Source: Apium graveolens
Taxonomy: Eukaryota; Streptophyta; Magnoliopsida; Apiales; Apiaceae
Length of the DNA stretch: 64,000 nt
Assembly (NCBI RefSeq): GCF_009905375.1
Contig: NC_133650.1
Span: forward strand, 299,893,957 to 299,957,956
Direction: 5' to 3'
Below, piece after piece: positions 1 through 11,425 of this stretch (within the stretch, counting starts at the first letter, position 1; each line of letters begins with the position of its first letter). The notes under the pieces were generated by a model that ran no database searches, was not told where the DNA came from, and worked only from the letters and a program-made list of their open reading frames with translations. The position numbers and the translations under genes are program-made.

Positions 1-266
1 TCTCTAATAATAGAAGCATCTGAAACACCATACTCACCAACAAACTCTCTGGAAGTGGATATGATAAACACTTCAATTCCTGATTCCCCTTCTTTAACTC
101 TGTTGGGGAAGCTAAAATCTAGTGCAAGTGAGCATCATCTTTTAGATGATTTGTTGGCTCACTTGCCAATTCTTTCAGATACTATTGTGACATCTGTGCC
201 TCAAATAACTTCAATCAACACAGAGTCAACAATAGTTTCTCTTCCCACCTCATTCATTTCTACTCT

Positions 267-383
267 CTCGATGGATATTGCTCATCCGTCGAGTAGTGAT
301 TGTATCCCGACGGATAAGCTTAACAGCAGTTATCCGTCGGATAGCAATACCACTCACTCGATGGATATCACTTATCCGTCGAG
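267..383. repeat. Inverted ATCCGTCGA-type motif cluster inside ORF3 coding sequence
   Basis: Six copies of a roughly 11-bp motif occur in alternating orientation. CTCGATGGATAT is at 267-278 and 357-368. CATCCGTCGAG is at 283-293 and TATCCGTCGAG at 373-383. CCGACGGATAA at 307-317 is a perfect inverted repeat of TTATCCGTCGG at 330-340. The copies sit in one coding frame but encode different peptides (SMDI, HPSS, PTDK, YPSD) depending on orientation. The motif differs by one transition from the ATCCGTTGA motif of the element at 14,489-23,276. Confidence 0.8.
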
Positions 384-1496
384 TATCTCTGCACAACTTC
401 AAACTTCAATTATTTCTAGTGCAGAAGATTTAGTGGTAATACAGTCACTCTTAGGACTGAGAGAGGAGAGTGCATTGAGTGAGAGACTGGGTTGCTCCCA
501 GGCAAAAGGAGAGGAAAAAAGTGAATCTCAGCAATCCATTTATTCAGGATTGGCAAAAGTGAGTAAGAGGAGTCCCACCTTAGTAGGTGAAGGTGAGGGT
601 GTGAGGGTGGGGAGCCAGGGTGAGACCCTGATGCAACAAAAGAGAGATAATGAGAGAAAGGCAGGTACAGGAGAAATAAGGGTGGATCCAGCCATTGCCA
701 GTGAGTCAATGATTGTGGATGATGCTGAAAAGGGAAGACAATTTCAGCAACATTACAAAGTTGTAATTGATAAGATTTCCTTGGATGCTGACACTTTTAC
801 TCTTCCTGTGTCAGCCTATCAATTGTTGGCTGCTCAGGGCAATGTGGAGGCAAAACAAACCTTGAACTTAGTACACACCTCAGAATCTCTTCAAAGAGAT
901 AAAGCTGCTGTTAATAGGATGCCTTCTCAAGCTGGTGAGCCATCTGAAGAATTTGGAGTAAATTCTAATGGTGATGACTCTATTTTATTTGATGGAAGCA
1001 TGAACTTAGGGGGAGATGAAGGCCCAAGTTCTATTCCTGATCTACCTGAATGGGCTTTGACTAAGGAATCTACTCCTGGACAATTCAATGTATCCTTGGT
1101 CAAACAAATTATGTCTATCCAACAGGCCATTCAGAAGAGCTCCAATGCTGGTACCAAGGCTGTTCTTCAAGCTCACCTAGAGTCTTTACATCTAATGAAG
1201 CTACAGCAAGTCAGACAGAATATGAGTGTAGATGAAATCAAAAAGGACATAGCTGACTTGAAGACCTATAATTCTGAGAAACTGGATTCAGTCATGCCAT
1301 ATGGTACCATGCAAGATCTAGTACTGAGACTGAGGAAAAAATCAGATTCTGAAAAGAAGCTGGCCAAGCTGGAAGATAGAGTTCAAGCTATTGAGAATTC
1401 TGTGGCCATTCTTCTGTAAAATCAACAGTCTCAAACAATCCTTCTCATGCAACTGGCTAAAGCACAAGGCCTAACTCCTCAACTTGATGATAACAA

Positions 1497-1550
1497 AAAG
1501 GGGGAGAGAGAATCAAGTAAGGGGGAGAAAGGACCAAGTGAGGGGGAGAC
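1497..1550 (+). other. Three polypurine-tract-like runs within ORF3
   Basis: Three runs of the type AAGGGGGAGA follow each other at about 20-bp spacing, inside the coding frame (peptides KKGERE, SKGEKG, SEGET). They resemble the multiple polypurine tracts reported for SIRE-lineage elements, which normally prime plus-strand DNA synthesis next to the 3' LTR. Their use here is not shown. Confidence 0.6.
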
Positions 1551-2935
1551 ACTTCAAGTTCAAATCAGCAAAGTAATTGTACCTTCAATTACTGTCTCCA
1601 AGCCAATAGTAGCAGATGTCATAGATCTAATTAAAGCAGCAACAACAAATTTGAAATTTGCTGAGAAAGAAAAATTGAGTTTGATCAACTGGGAGAAGAT
1701 TGATGAGGAGATACAGAAAAAGTTTGAACCTGTCAAGGAGCCAGTTAAGTCAGCCATCCATCACTCTCAAGTCAAGCCAATCGGTGTGAATGAGATGAGC
1801 ATGAATTATCTGGAAAGAGGACAATCCTCCTGCATCAAGTCTCCAAAGGCTGAAACAATTCTAAAACCAAGGGCAAATTATCCAAAATCATCTTTGAAGA
1901 ACCCCTTGGACACTGTGTATGAGACACCCAAGCCTGATGAGAAGAAACTTCTGTCAAGATCTATTGTCTTCAATAAAGATCTAGCTGATTCAGCTTCAAA
2001 AAGGAGAATTGCTAAGATATTCAGAAATGGAAAGGAAATTTGTGTGGTAGCTGGACATCCACAATTTGCTCAAGCAAAGAGAGAAGAAAAAGCCAGATTG
2101 AAGCAGGAAAAGAAGCAAGCTGCTCTAGATGCAAAGAAGACTAAACAAAAAAAAGAGCAGATTGCTATCTTGGCCAAGCTACAGGCTGTTAATTCATCTC
2201 AACAAATTCCCTCTCAACCATCTGAAGCTGTTGAATCAAAGAAGAAAATTGAAGAGCAGAAGAAATCCCCAAGGAAGAAAGAATTGGCTAGAAGAACAAA
2301 AAGGAAACTGGATATTGTTGACAAGGAATTGGAAGATCAATTTCCTAATGAATCAACACCAGCTACAACTCAAGCATCAAAACCCTTTATAGTATTTGAA
2401 GACATAAGGGTGGTGGATCCCTACAGGAATATTCATGGTGAACCTATTGTGCCAAAGGATAATCCAATAGAGTGGGATAATATACCAATTCCTGACTTCA
2501 GCTTACCAATCCTTAGCAAGCCAAAAAGGACAAAGTCAAGGGCAGTCAAGAAAGTGAAGTTGTCACCTCTCAAATCCAAATCAGTAGTTCAAGCACAACC
2601 CAAAGTTAACAGGATAGACTACTTGTACTTGTGTGACATCAAAGAATTTTCAGATCTAAATCTTTATCTGGATGAACTGGATGAAGTGAGGGGAATTGAT
2701 GCATATAGGAACCTACCTGAAAGGTTAGTGTTCAAGTACAAAGGAGGAAGGGAGATTCAGTGGCCATTTCACAGGATTCTTCAAGAGAGCCAAGCTGTGC
2801 TGATTAAAGTTTATTCATCCTTCAAGAAAAACTTTGGGTTCAATGTAACTGCAAGAAGACTAGTATTGAAGAAGATTGAAGAACTAAGGAATGTTAGAGC
2901 TAAAGATGTTGCTGCTGAAACTCAAAGAAAACAGG

Positions 2936-5470
2936 ATCCACTTGAGCTTCCTCCTCCCATTCTTCAAAATCACTTTCCTCCTCAGCTTCAAAGAAACCAT
3001 CTTTATTTTCCAAGACTGGTTCAGTGGGAATGTCAAAAATATCAAAGTCATCCTGTTCTCCACTATAGTAGACATCATCAGCCTTCCTTGTGTCTCCAGC
3101 AGAAGAATCTTTTTCTTTAACCTTTTAACTTCTCCCTTGCTTCTCCCTCTTAGTTGAGGAATCCTCTACAGATTTTCCTCTAGACCCTCCATGACCTCCA
3201 TTACCTCCAGAGCATGAGCCTCCACCAGACGGCCCTTCAAAGAAGGTTCTCTGCTCTTCATTAGGGCAGTGAGAATTTTTAATCATAAAATACAAGTGCT
3301 TCATCCCTTCATTGATATGTTCCATGCCCGTCTCTATCTTTAGGAATCTGGAGGAGTCCAGTGAATGGTTCATTTCAACCAGGTCTTCAAGAGAATTCCG
3401 TCTAGTATGAAGAGAGCAGAACTTTGCAATATCGTCTGCTGATAAAGTTGGAGATTCCTGAATGGAATTAAGCTTTGGTATCACAGAGGTCTTGAAATCT
3501 GAGATATCATTCCTAATGAATGCTAGCTGATTGTTGATAGAGGTGGAAGAAGAAGACCGTTCAACCACTTGTGTTTTGAATATTTGAGTCTCAGCCTGAC
3601 TTTTTGCAAGTTGTTCTTTCAGATCAGTAATTTGAGCTAACAGATTTTCAGTATTTGTGTCTGTGTGTGCGCTCACCTGAATATCTCTCCTGTTTGGTTC
3701 ACTGAACTCACGTGCTTGTGTTTCTCTCAATATAAGTGCTCGTGAGGAGCCATCCTGTAGCTGGTCTTCTGTACCTGCAATTGAAATCACCCTAGCCTCT
3801 TCAAGAGAGGTCAGTGGTCGTGCAATGGGAATTCGCGAGTCCCGATCCTCAGTCAAACCTATCTTTTCATGTGAACTAGATGTCTGAATTGCTTCAGGGA
3901 TAGATTGACCGAGTTGCCCTCCACTTTCTCCAGATAAATCTGCGAGTGGAGAATCCCGTGAGGGAGCCAGAGGTGTTGGATCTGGGAGGGGAGAAAATGA
4001 CTCTATTAAAGGTGGTTGAGAGTCAGATTTTCCCTCTGAAGCATGTGACTGCTCTTCTGCCGTAACTATGGCAGGCACTGTAACCGACTCAATGTGCACT
4101 CCTCTCTCTGTGTCCTGATTATCATCTATTGGTCTGTATGCTTCCATTGTGAGTAATGGAAGTGTGCTTGACTCAGTACAAGATGCCATGGCCCTATGGC
4201 GAATTTCAATAGATTCATCCTGTTAAGAGAATGTCTCTAGTAACTGTTCACTGGCCATATCAAAGTCCATGTCCTGTTGGGAGGACATGGATGGGCTTTC
4301 AGATGCCTCAGTAAGTGTTTTTCTTTTCTTGGGAGGAGGCAGAGCTGAGGGTTCATTCACATCCAACAACATACTACTTCCTACTAACCTTCTCGGTAAC
4401 ATTTTAGACCGTAGGGGAGAGGTTGAGACAGGTTGAGACTTTGTGTTTGGCTCTATGACCTGGGATTGAAGCTGCGGTTCTACAACTTCATGGTCAGCCC
4501 TATCAACCACTGGGGGTCTTTCAACAGAAGTAGGAATGGTGTGAGAGTGAGGAATTATTACCTGCAGTGGAAGAGCATCTGATGTTTGAGCCTGGGTGGC
4601 TTGAACCACTGGAGGTTGAGGTTGCTGTTCATGACCGGGAATATTGAAAATTGGTAAAGGAATGAAGGTGGCCATGAAAGCAGATACAAGTACTGGAACT
4701 TGCATGAATTTGAAGGAAGTGTCTTGGCGTGTGTAGATCTTTTTGCTTACGGGAGGGGGTTCAGCTACTGATGAGTTAGCAAAAAGAGTCTTATGCTCAG
4801 GTGTGAGAAGATGTTCAGCTATAAGCATGAGAAAGCGAGCGTAATAGCAAGAAACCCTACGATTTGTAGAATGATCACGCTTAGCTGAAATGAGACGTCT
4901 CAGAAGAATGGGTAAAAGTAATTTGCCAACATTGATCCTTTAATTGAAAACAACCGCAAGACCAATATACTGCAGAGTGGAAGTGATGTTGTGAAAATTT
5001 GATTTAGTGCAGTTGGCAAACACTTTGGAAATAGTATCAAAGAAATTGTCCCATTCAGAAACCAAATTGGATTAAGAAATCTTGGTTAAATTAATCACCC
5101 CCTGATAGTGAATGGCATGAAAAATTTTTGAAATCTCATTTTCAGAGGGTAAATTATAGAAATTGTCCATTGGAAAATTTAACGCTCGATTGATGACTGT
5201 TTCATCAACTACATACTGTGTGTTTGCCACGGTGAATGAAAAAGATTTTGAATCATCGGCCACGGTAGAGGTTGTGCAAATCAGTCTAAGCAGATCGACA
5301 TTTAATAGCACATTTGATTTAATAGCAGAGCTAACAATCGAATGGTCATTTAAAAATCTAATCCACGGCTTAAATTTTTCCACATCACACTTTTCTGGAT
5401 TAAAATAACCAACATGATTATGCGAGACAATTTGGAAATTGAGAGCCATTAAAAATATAATAAAACACAC
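2936..5470 (-). pseudogene. ORF3 of SIRE-type element 1, with in-frame stops
   Basis: A single minus-strand frame of about 845 codons starts near 5,470 (or at the second Met, MALNFQIVSHN). It is interrupted by in-frame stops near 5,072, 4,940, 4,223 and 3,125 but keeps the same frame throughout, so these are point mutations in one ORF. The N-terminal part (to about 5,072) is a compact domain with the same layout as the ORF3 at 15,142-15,987, including F.V....YVVDE...ALNFP against F.LKGKDYCINCDDI. The middle is Pro/Ser/Gln rich. Near 3,660-3,440 lies a coiled-coil-like segment (LLAQITDLKEQLAKSQAE). A Gly-rich patch near 3,200 and an acidic tail follow. Its function is not known; it sits where SIRE elements carry an env-like ORF, and I see no membrane segment. 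Confidence 0.65.
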
Positions 5471-5891
5471 ACTTTCAGAATTTTAAGAATTAAATTAAGA
5501 AAATTCGAATTAAAAAAAATTAATAATTCGAATTAAATCAATTATATCCGAAAAACTTAGAAAGAAATGAATCTCGTTAATGTTCTTAACTCACAAAATC
5601 AGATTTGCAAACTTACAAGACATAAAACCAAATTGAAATAAAGAAATAATAATAAAAAAAAACTGATTTTGAAGAGAAAAAAATAACGAAGTGAAAATAG
5701 AAAAAATGGGCAGCACTTCCTCACTGTATGTATACACACGTATATGTATATATCACAGTTAAGTGTGCTAAGTAAAAACTCGAGCAAGAAGATAACAATG
5801 GTGACTGATTTGATCGAAGAGAGAGAGAAAGACACGACTGTTAAAAATGATTTAAAATAAAATACAATCACAAAAATTATTAAGTAGGACA

Positions 5892-6108
5892 ACTGGTATG
5901 ACAATCGAGGATAGTCATACCGATTGTCTTCCCGATTGTCATACCAGGCAACCGGTTGGAATTTAAAAAGGAAAAAGATAACTGGTATGACAATCTGATA
6001 GTCATACCGATTGTCATACCAGTATAAAATAATATGAAGTTAAACATAATATACTAGAAAGACAATCGATAGTCATACCGATTGTCATTCTAGTATAAAA
6101 ATAAAAAG

Positions 6109-6166
<58 letters not shown>

Positions 6167-6318
6167 AGTTTTATAACTGGCAAGACTATTGATAGTCATA
6201 CCGATTGTCTTGCCAGTATAAAATTAAACTGAAAATAAAATTAAACACATATACACATACACACTGGAATGACTTTCTGCAAGATAATTTCAATTGTCTT
6301 GCCGATTGTCATTGCAGT
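5892..6318. repeat. Array of five hairpins (GACAATC/GATTGTC family) in the pol-ORF3 spacer of element 1
   Basis: Five inverted repeats, each with about 15-nt arms, lie at 5892-5947, 5981-6023, 6053-6094, 6176-6217 and 6263-6318. The second is perfect: ACTGGTATGACAATC against GATTGTCATACCAGT with a 13-nt loop. In the fourth the arms read ACTGGCAAGAC and GTCTTGCCAGT, so TATG/CATA has become CAAG/CTTG on both sides. The loop AGTCATACC is shared by several copies. Related inverted copies occur in this element's LTR at 11,886-12,093. The rest of the spacer (5,471-6,647) is AT-rich with no gene. Confidence 0.85.
6111..6160. repeat. (AT)25 microsatellite
   Basis: An uninterrupted AT dinucleotide run lies between the third and fourth hairpins of the element 1 spacer. 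It also produces a meaningless Tyr-Ile reading frame on the minus strand. Confidence 0.95.
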
Positions 6319-6647
6319 AATAAACCAAATATAAACATAATTTACACTTACACAAAATATTTACAAAATTAAAATACTTAGAAATAATTATATTTTATTC
6401 CAAAAACAGATTTCTGTTGAATTTTAGAAAACAAAATTCATAGAAAAATATTTTTAGAGAAAATAAATTATTCTGAGATATTAAAATTAACAAGTAGAAT
6501 AAATAAAGAAGATAAGATAATAAAACTTACATAGAAATAAGCAAGAATTATGGAAAATATGATAAAATAAATTTGCAAATGAATTTTTCATTCATGAAAA
6601 ATTCATTTGTAAATTCATTCAAGAACAGATTTCAGATATTAACAAGT

Positions 6648-9600
6648 TTAATCACTAAAGCTATTCAACATACCCAGTTTACCAACTAATCTGGTAAATG
6701 TTGATTCATCAAGAGGTTTAGTGAAAATATCTGCTATTTGTTCTTCTGTTGGAACAAAAAATAGTTCAACAGTACCATTCATGACGTGCTCTCTAATAAA
6801 ATGATACCTGATGTCAATGTGCTTGGTCCTTGTGTGCTGCACAGGGTTGTTGGTGATGGCTATTGCACTTGTATTGTCACATAGAATAGGGATTTTGTTC
6901 AATACAGAGCCATAGTCCCGTAGCTGATTCCTAATCCACAAGATCTGAGCACAGCAGCTTCCAGCAGCAATATATTCAGCCTCGGCCGTTGAATTGGAAA
7001 CTGTTTGCTGTTTCTTGCTGTACCATGAGACTAGTCTGCTACCTAGGAATTGACAACTCCCTGAGGTGCTTTTCCTATCAACAACACTTCCTTTGTAATC
7101 TGAATCTGTATATCCAACAAGGTTAAAACCAGATTCTTTAGGGTACCAAATACCTAGATTTGGTGTTCCCTTAAGATATCTCAAGATTCGTTTAACAGCA
7201 ACGAGATGAATATCTCTAGGATCCGCTTGGAACCTTGCACATAAGCATGTAGCATACGTAATATCTGGTCTACTTGTAGTAAGATAGAGTAATGAGCCAA
7301 TTATACCTCTGTAGCTTGTGACATCTACCTTAATGGAGTTTTCACATGGTCCAAGCTTGACAGCTATAGTTGACGGAGTCCTTGCTGATGCAGAGTCCTC
7401 TAGATTGTACTTTTTGAGGAGTTCCTTGAGATAATTGGATTGACAAATAAAAGTTCCATCTAACCTTTGATTTACTTGTAATCCAAGAAAGAACTTCAGC
7501 TCTCCCATCATGCTCATTTCAAATTTGCTGTGCATTAACTTAGAAAATCTCTTACAGAGATTATCATTAGTAGACCCAAATATTATATCATCCACATAGA
7601 CTTGGACTAATATAGTATCATTATTATGCTTTTTAGAAAAGAGAGTTTTGTTTATGACACCTCTAATAAAGCTATTTTCAATAAGAAATTCAGAGAGAGT
7701 GTCATACCATTTTCTCGGAGACTGTTTGAGACCATAGATAGCCTTGAAAAGAAAGTAGACAAAATCCAAATGATCTGGATCTTCAAAACCAGGAGGTTGC
7801 TCTACATACACCTCTTCATCCAACTTTCCATTCAGAAAGGCACTCTTGACATCCATTTGATAAACTTTAAAGTTCAAGAATGTCGCGAATGCCAGAAATA
7901 TCCTAATGGCCTCTAGTCTAGCTACTGGAGTATAGGTTTCATCATAATCAATGCCTTCAGCTTGAGAATACCCTTTAGCTACCAATCTTGCTTTATTTCT
8001 TGTAACCACACCATCTTCATCTAGTTTATTCTTGAATACCCACCGAGTACCAACAGCTTTCTTGTGTGTAGGTCTAGGTACCAGTTTCCAGACTTGTTGA
8101 TGTTCAAACTGATTGAGTTCATCTTGCATAGCAATCACCCAATCTGGATCAGTCAGTGCTTCTTCAATATTCTTAGGTTCCATCTCAAAAAGAAATCCTG
8201 AGAACAGACATTCATTTTGAGTAGCACGTCTAGTTCTGACTCCAACATCTGGATCACCAATAATCAAATCAAAAGGATGAGCTTTATTCCAGACAGTCTT
8301 TCTTGGAAGATTTGATCTTGATGATTCACCTCGAAACATATTGGGATGTTGTGTCCTACTCGTTGATCCTTCAGCATCTCCCCCGAGTTGTTGTCAGGTT
8401 TACTTGATGATTCTTCGTCAGTAGCAGTGGTATCTCCATTGTTGCCAATGTTTTCATCACCATTACCTTGAGTATCATCATGATTAACAGGTTCTTCATC
8501 AGCAACAACCTCAGGTTCTTGATCATGTTCTGATTCTGAATCTGACATATCATCAAACTTCAGTTTCTCAGAAGGATCTTCAGTTTGGATACTAGGGAGT
8601 TTAGTGTCATCAAATGTAACATTGACACTTTCAGTTACTTTGTGTTGATCAATGATATACACCCTGTATGATCTTCTTCCATATCCAACAAAAATACCCT
8701 CATATGCCTTTGCCTCGAATTTACCACGACGATCATCTCCATCCTTGAGCACGAAGCATCTGGCACCAAATACATGAAAGTATTTGATAGAAGGTTTATG
8801 TTCATTCATAATCTCATAAGGAGTCTTCATGAAGTCTTTGTTGATTAGAGTTCGATTCTGAGTATAACATGCAGTATTGACAGCTTCATCCCAAAAGTAC
8901 ATTGGAAGACCTGATTCACTTAACATAGTTCTTGCAGCTTCAATCAATGTACGATTCTTCCTTTCTACCACTCCATTTTGCTGAGGGGTTCTAGGAGCTG
9001 AAAATTGTCTGGTAATCCCTTTGTTTGTACAGAATTCATTGAGAAGTGAATTCTTGAATTATGTTCCATTATCTGACCTTATTGCTCTAACAGAGACATT
9101 AGAATCTAACTCGATCAACTTGATATGATCAATCACAACTTGTGGTGTTTCATCCTTGGAGTGAAGGAATAAAACCCAAGTATACTTGGAATAGTCATCA
9201 ACTATCACAAGACAGTAACACTTCTTTGACATCGAAAGAACATTAACTGGTCCAAATAAATCCATGTGCAATAATTGCAGAACACCAGTTATAGAGAATG
9301 TGTCAGTGCCTTTGTGACTTGCTTTCTTTGACTTTCCCTTCTGGCAAGCCTCACACAGTCCTTCTGGGGAGAATTCCAGCTGAGGCAGACCTCTGACCAG
9401 TTCTCTCTTGACAAGAGAATTCATTGATTTGAAATTGAGATGGGAAAGTCTCTTGTGTCATAGCCAACTCTCATCTGAAGATGCCTTTGCATAAAAACAA
9501 TTGACTTCAAAATTGCTTCCAGAGTTCATGTCAGCTACGAACAGATTTCCTTTCCGGATTCCCATCAAGGAGGGTTTTTCACTTTTCTTGTGCAGAATCT

Positions 9601-11329
9601 GACACTTCAGCTTGTCGAATAAAACATTGTAGCCGTTGTCACAGAACTGACTAATACTAAGCAGATTGTGTTCAAGTCCTTGCACAACATACACATTTTC
9701 AATGATAACATTACCAGCTTGCAAACAGCCATATCCCTAGTTAGACCTTTGCTGTTATCTCCAAAGTTAACCACTGGGCCAGCTTTCTCAACCACATTTG
9801 ATAGCAGGGCTCTATCTCCAGTCATATGTCTCGATGATCCGCTGTCAAGAATCCACACTACCGGTTCTTTCTGTTTAATGCCCTGTAATATTCTATAGAA
9901 AAGATACTTGTTCTTTTAATTTATCTTGATTAATGTGCACAAGTCTTAATTCATTGACCTCTTTCTCAAGGTCTTTGGTTTGTTGAGTTAACATTTCATT
10001 ATCACGACGAGCACAATCTAAGGAGACTCCTAGATGATAAACTAATTCAGCATCAGTAAATTTTACCTCTTTTCTTGATGATGAGGTGTTTGCATCACTA
10101 GCCATAAGAGCAAGATTCCCAACTTCTTCATCTTCACTGTCAGTATCATCCCAGCTTCTTCCTTTTTCCAGGTAAGCCCTTTCAGATTTACTCTTCTGAT
10201 TAGAGTCATAAGAGTTCTTCCTAACTTACTTTGGCTTTCTGCATTCTGTGGCAAAGTGTCCCAACTCATTGCAGTTAAAGCATCGAATGGTGCTTCGATC
10301 AACCATCCCTGTTTTGTATCCACCACTGCTGGTGTTAGAGGATGAAGATCCACCTTTCTGGAATCTGTTGTTGTTGGACTTGTACTTGAACTTGGGATTC
10401 CTCTTGAATCTGACATTGGAGATTCTCTTGACAATCGGGGCCATTGACTCATCTTCCAATTGCTCCAGTTCTTCCAGGGAGTAAAAATCATCTCCTGATT
10501 GATTTGTAGTAGGAGGATCAAATTCTGCTACTATCACATTTTCTTCAGCCTTGGAAGACTGTACCATTCTCTCTGACTATTGAGATTGTTGTTGTTGTTC
10601 TTCAGCTACTAGAGCAGTAGATGTGCTGACCACTCTTCCTTTCCCGTAGACTTCCTTCTGCTGAATCTGCTCCAACTCATAGGTTTTTAGCACACCATAG
10701 AGCCTTTCCAAAGAAATCTCATTCATATCTCTCGCTTCTCTTATGGCAGTGATTCTATGTTCAAGATGAGTTGGCAGTGTTAAAAGGAACTTTTTGTTGA
10801 CCTCCCTGATTGAATAATATTTTCCATTTATGTTCAGGTTGTTGATCAATGCATTGTACCTCTCAAACACTTCAGTGATTCCTTCTCCTGGATTGGATTT
10901 AAAATGTTCATACTCAGAGATTAGGATCTCTAACTTGTTCTCCCGAACTTATTCTGTGCCTTCATTGATCACCTCAATAGTTTCCCAGATGTGTTTGGAA
11001 TTTTTACAGTTCATCACATGTCTGTTCATCAAGGGATCAAGGGAATCAACTAAAATTAATTGAAGGCTAGCATCCAAGGAGGCTTCTTCTTTTTCAGCAG
11101 GAGAAAAATCTTCAGGATCCTTTACATAGGTTCTAGCTTTGGTAATTACAACATCATCTTCCATGACCTCTGGTTCAATAACCATCGGAATTTTTGGACC
11201 CTTCTTTAACACGTCCAGATATTTGGGATTTGCAACTTATAAAAACAAGAGCATCTTCTTCTTTCACATAATATAATTTTCTTTATCGAACAGTGGAATT
11301 TTAACGGTTCCAACTTTTTGTGTAGTCAT
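6648..11329 (-). pseudogene. gag-pol polyprotein of SIRE-type element 1 (broken)
   Basis: The minus-strand start is MTTQKVGTVKIP at 11,329. Gag carries the zinc knuckle CFNCNELGHFATEC near 10,290. The protease motif WILDSGSSRHMTGD is near 9,850; the integrase pre-core ends ESWL-stop-HKRLSHLNF near 9,440, and the core includes YSKYTWVLFLHSKDE, IRSDNGT and TPQQNGVVERKNR. Reverse transcriptase has [12 protein letters not shown] and VYVDDIIFG. RNase H has STAEAEYIA, and the C-terminus is [12 protein letters not shown]...GMLNSFSD. Stops lie near 11,265, 11,235, 10,949, 10,575, 10,226, 9,458 and 9,059, with frameshifts near 9,895, 9,737 and 8,335. Most stops are one C-to-T or G-to-A step from the expected Gln or Trp codon. 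It encodes no functional polyprotein. Confidence 0.9.
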
Positions 11330-11410
11330 TATGAATTTTTGAGTAAACAAAAATTCAAGGAGTGGAAGAATCACAAAAGTCTAGGATCTTGATTTGTTCG
11401 TTAATCAGAA

Positions 11411-11423
11411 GGCTCTGATACCA
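11411..11423 (-). other. Primer binding site (initiator tRNA-Met) of element 1
   Basis: The minus strand reads TGGTATCAGAGCC, complementary to the 3' end of plant initiator tRNA-Met, two bases inside the LTR end. It sets the element's orientation and its 5' LTR boundary. Confidence 0.9.
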
Positions 11424-11425
11424 AT

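Larger units (their letters stand above)
1..2935 (+). pseudogene. ORF3 (env-like position) of a SIRE-type copia retrotransposon, 5' end outside window
   Basis: One reading frame is open from base 1 to about 2935, broken only by a TAA at 1417-1419, so the true start lies left of the window. The product is hydrophilic, rich in Ser, Lys and Glu. Around 1230-1410 and 2050-2330 it has long Lys/Glu/Ala-rich stretches that look coiled-coil (for example VDEIKKDIADLK and QKKEQIAILAKLQ). It has no homology to enzymes that I recognise. SIRE/Maximus copia elements carry an extra ORF after pol, often coiled-coil, with repeated AAGGGGGAGA purine runs, and such runs occur here at 1497-1550. I therefore infer a SIRE ORF3; its function is unknown. 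From about 2935 the plus frame stays open by chance to 3120, but the minus strand there reads as acidic ORF3 protein of the neighbouring element. I place the element boundary near 2935, uncertain by about 30 bp. Confidence 0.6.

Noticed and set aside
2936..3120. C-terminal end of the plus-strand frame 1447-3120 as true ORF3 protein
   Set aside because: The minus strand here gives a coherent acidic tail continuous with element 1 ORF3, while the plus translation (HFPPQLQRNHLYFPR) looks like antisense.
6014..6199. Minus-strand reading frame of Tyr-Ile repeats
   Set aside because: It is the translation of an (AT)25 microsatellite.
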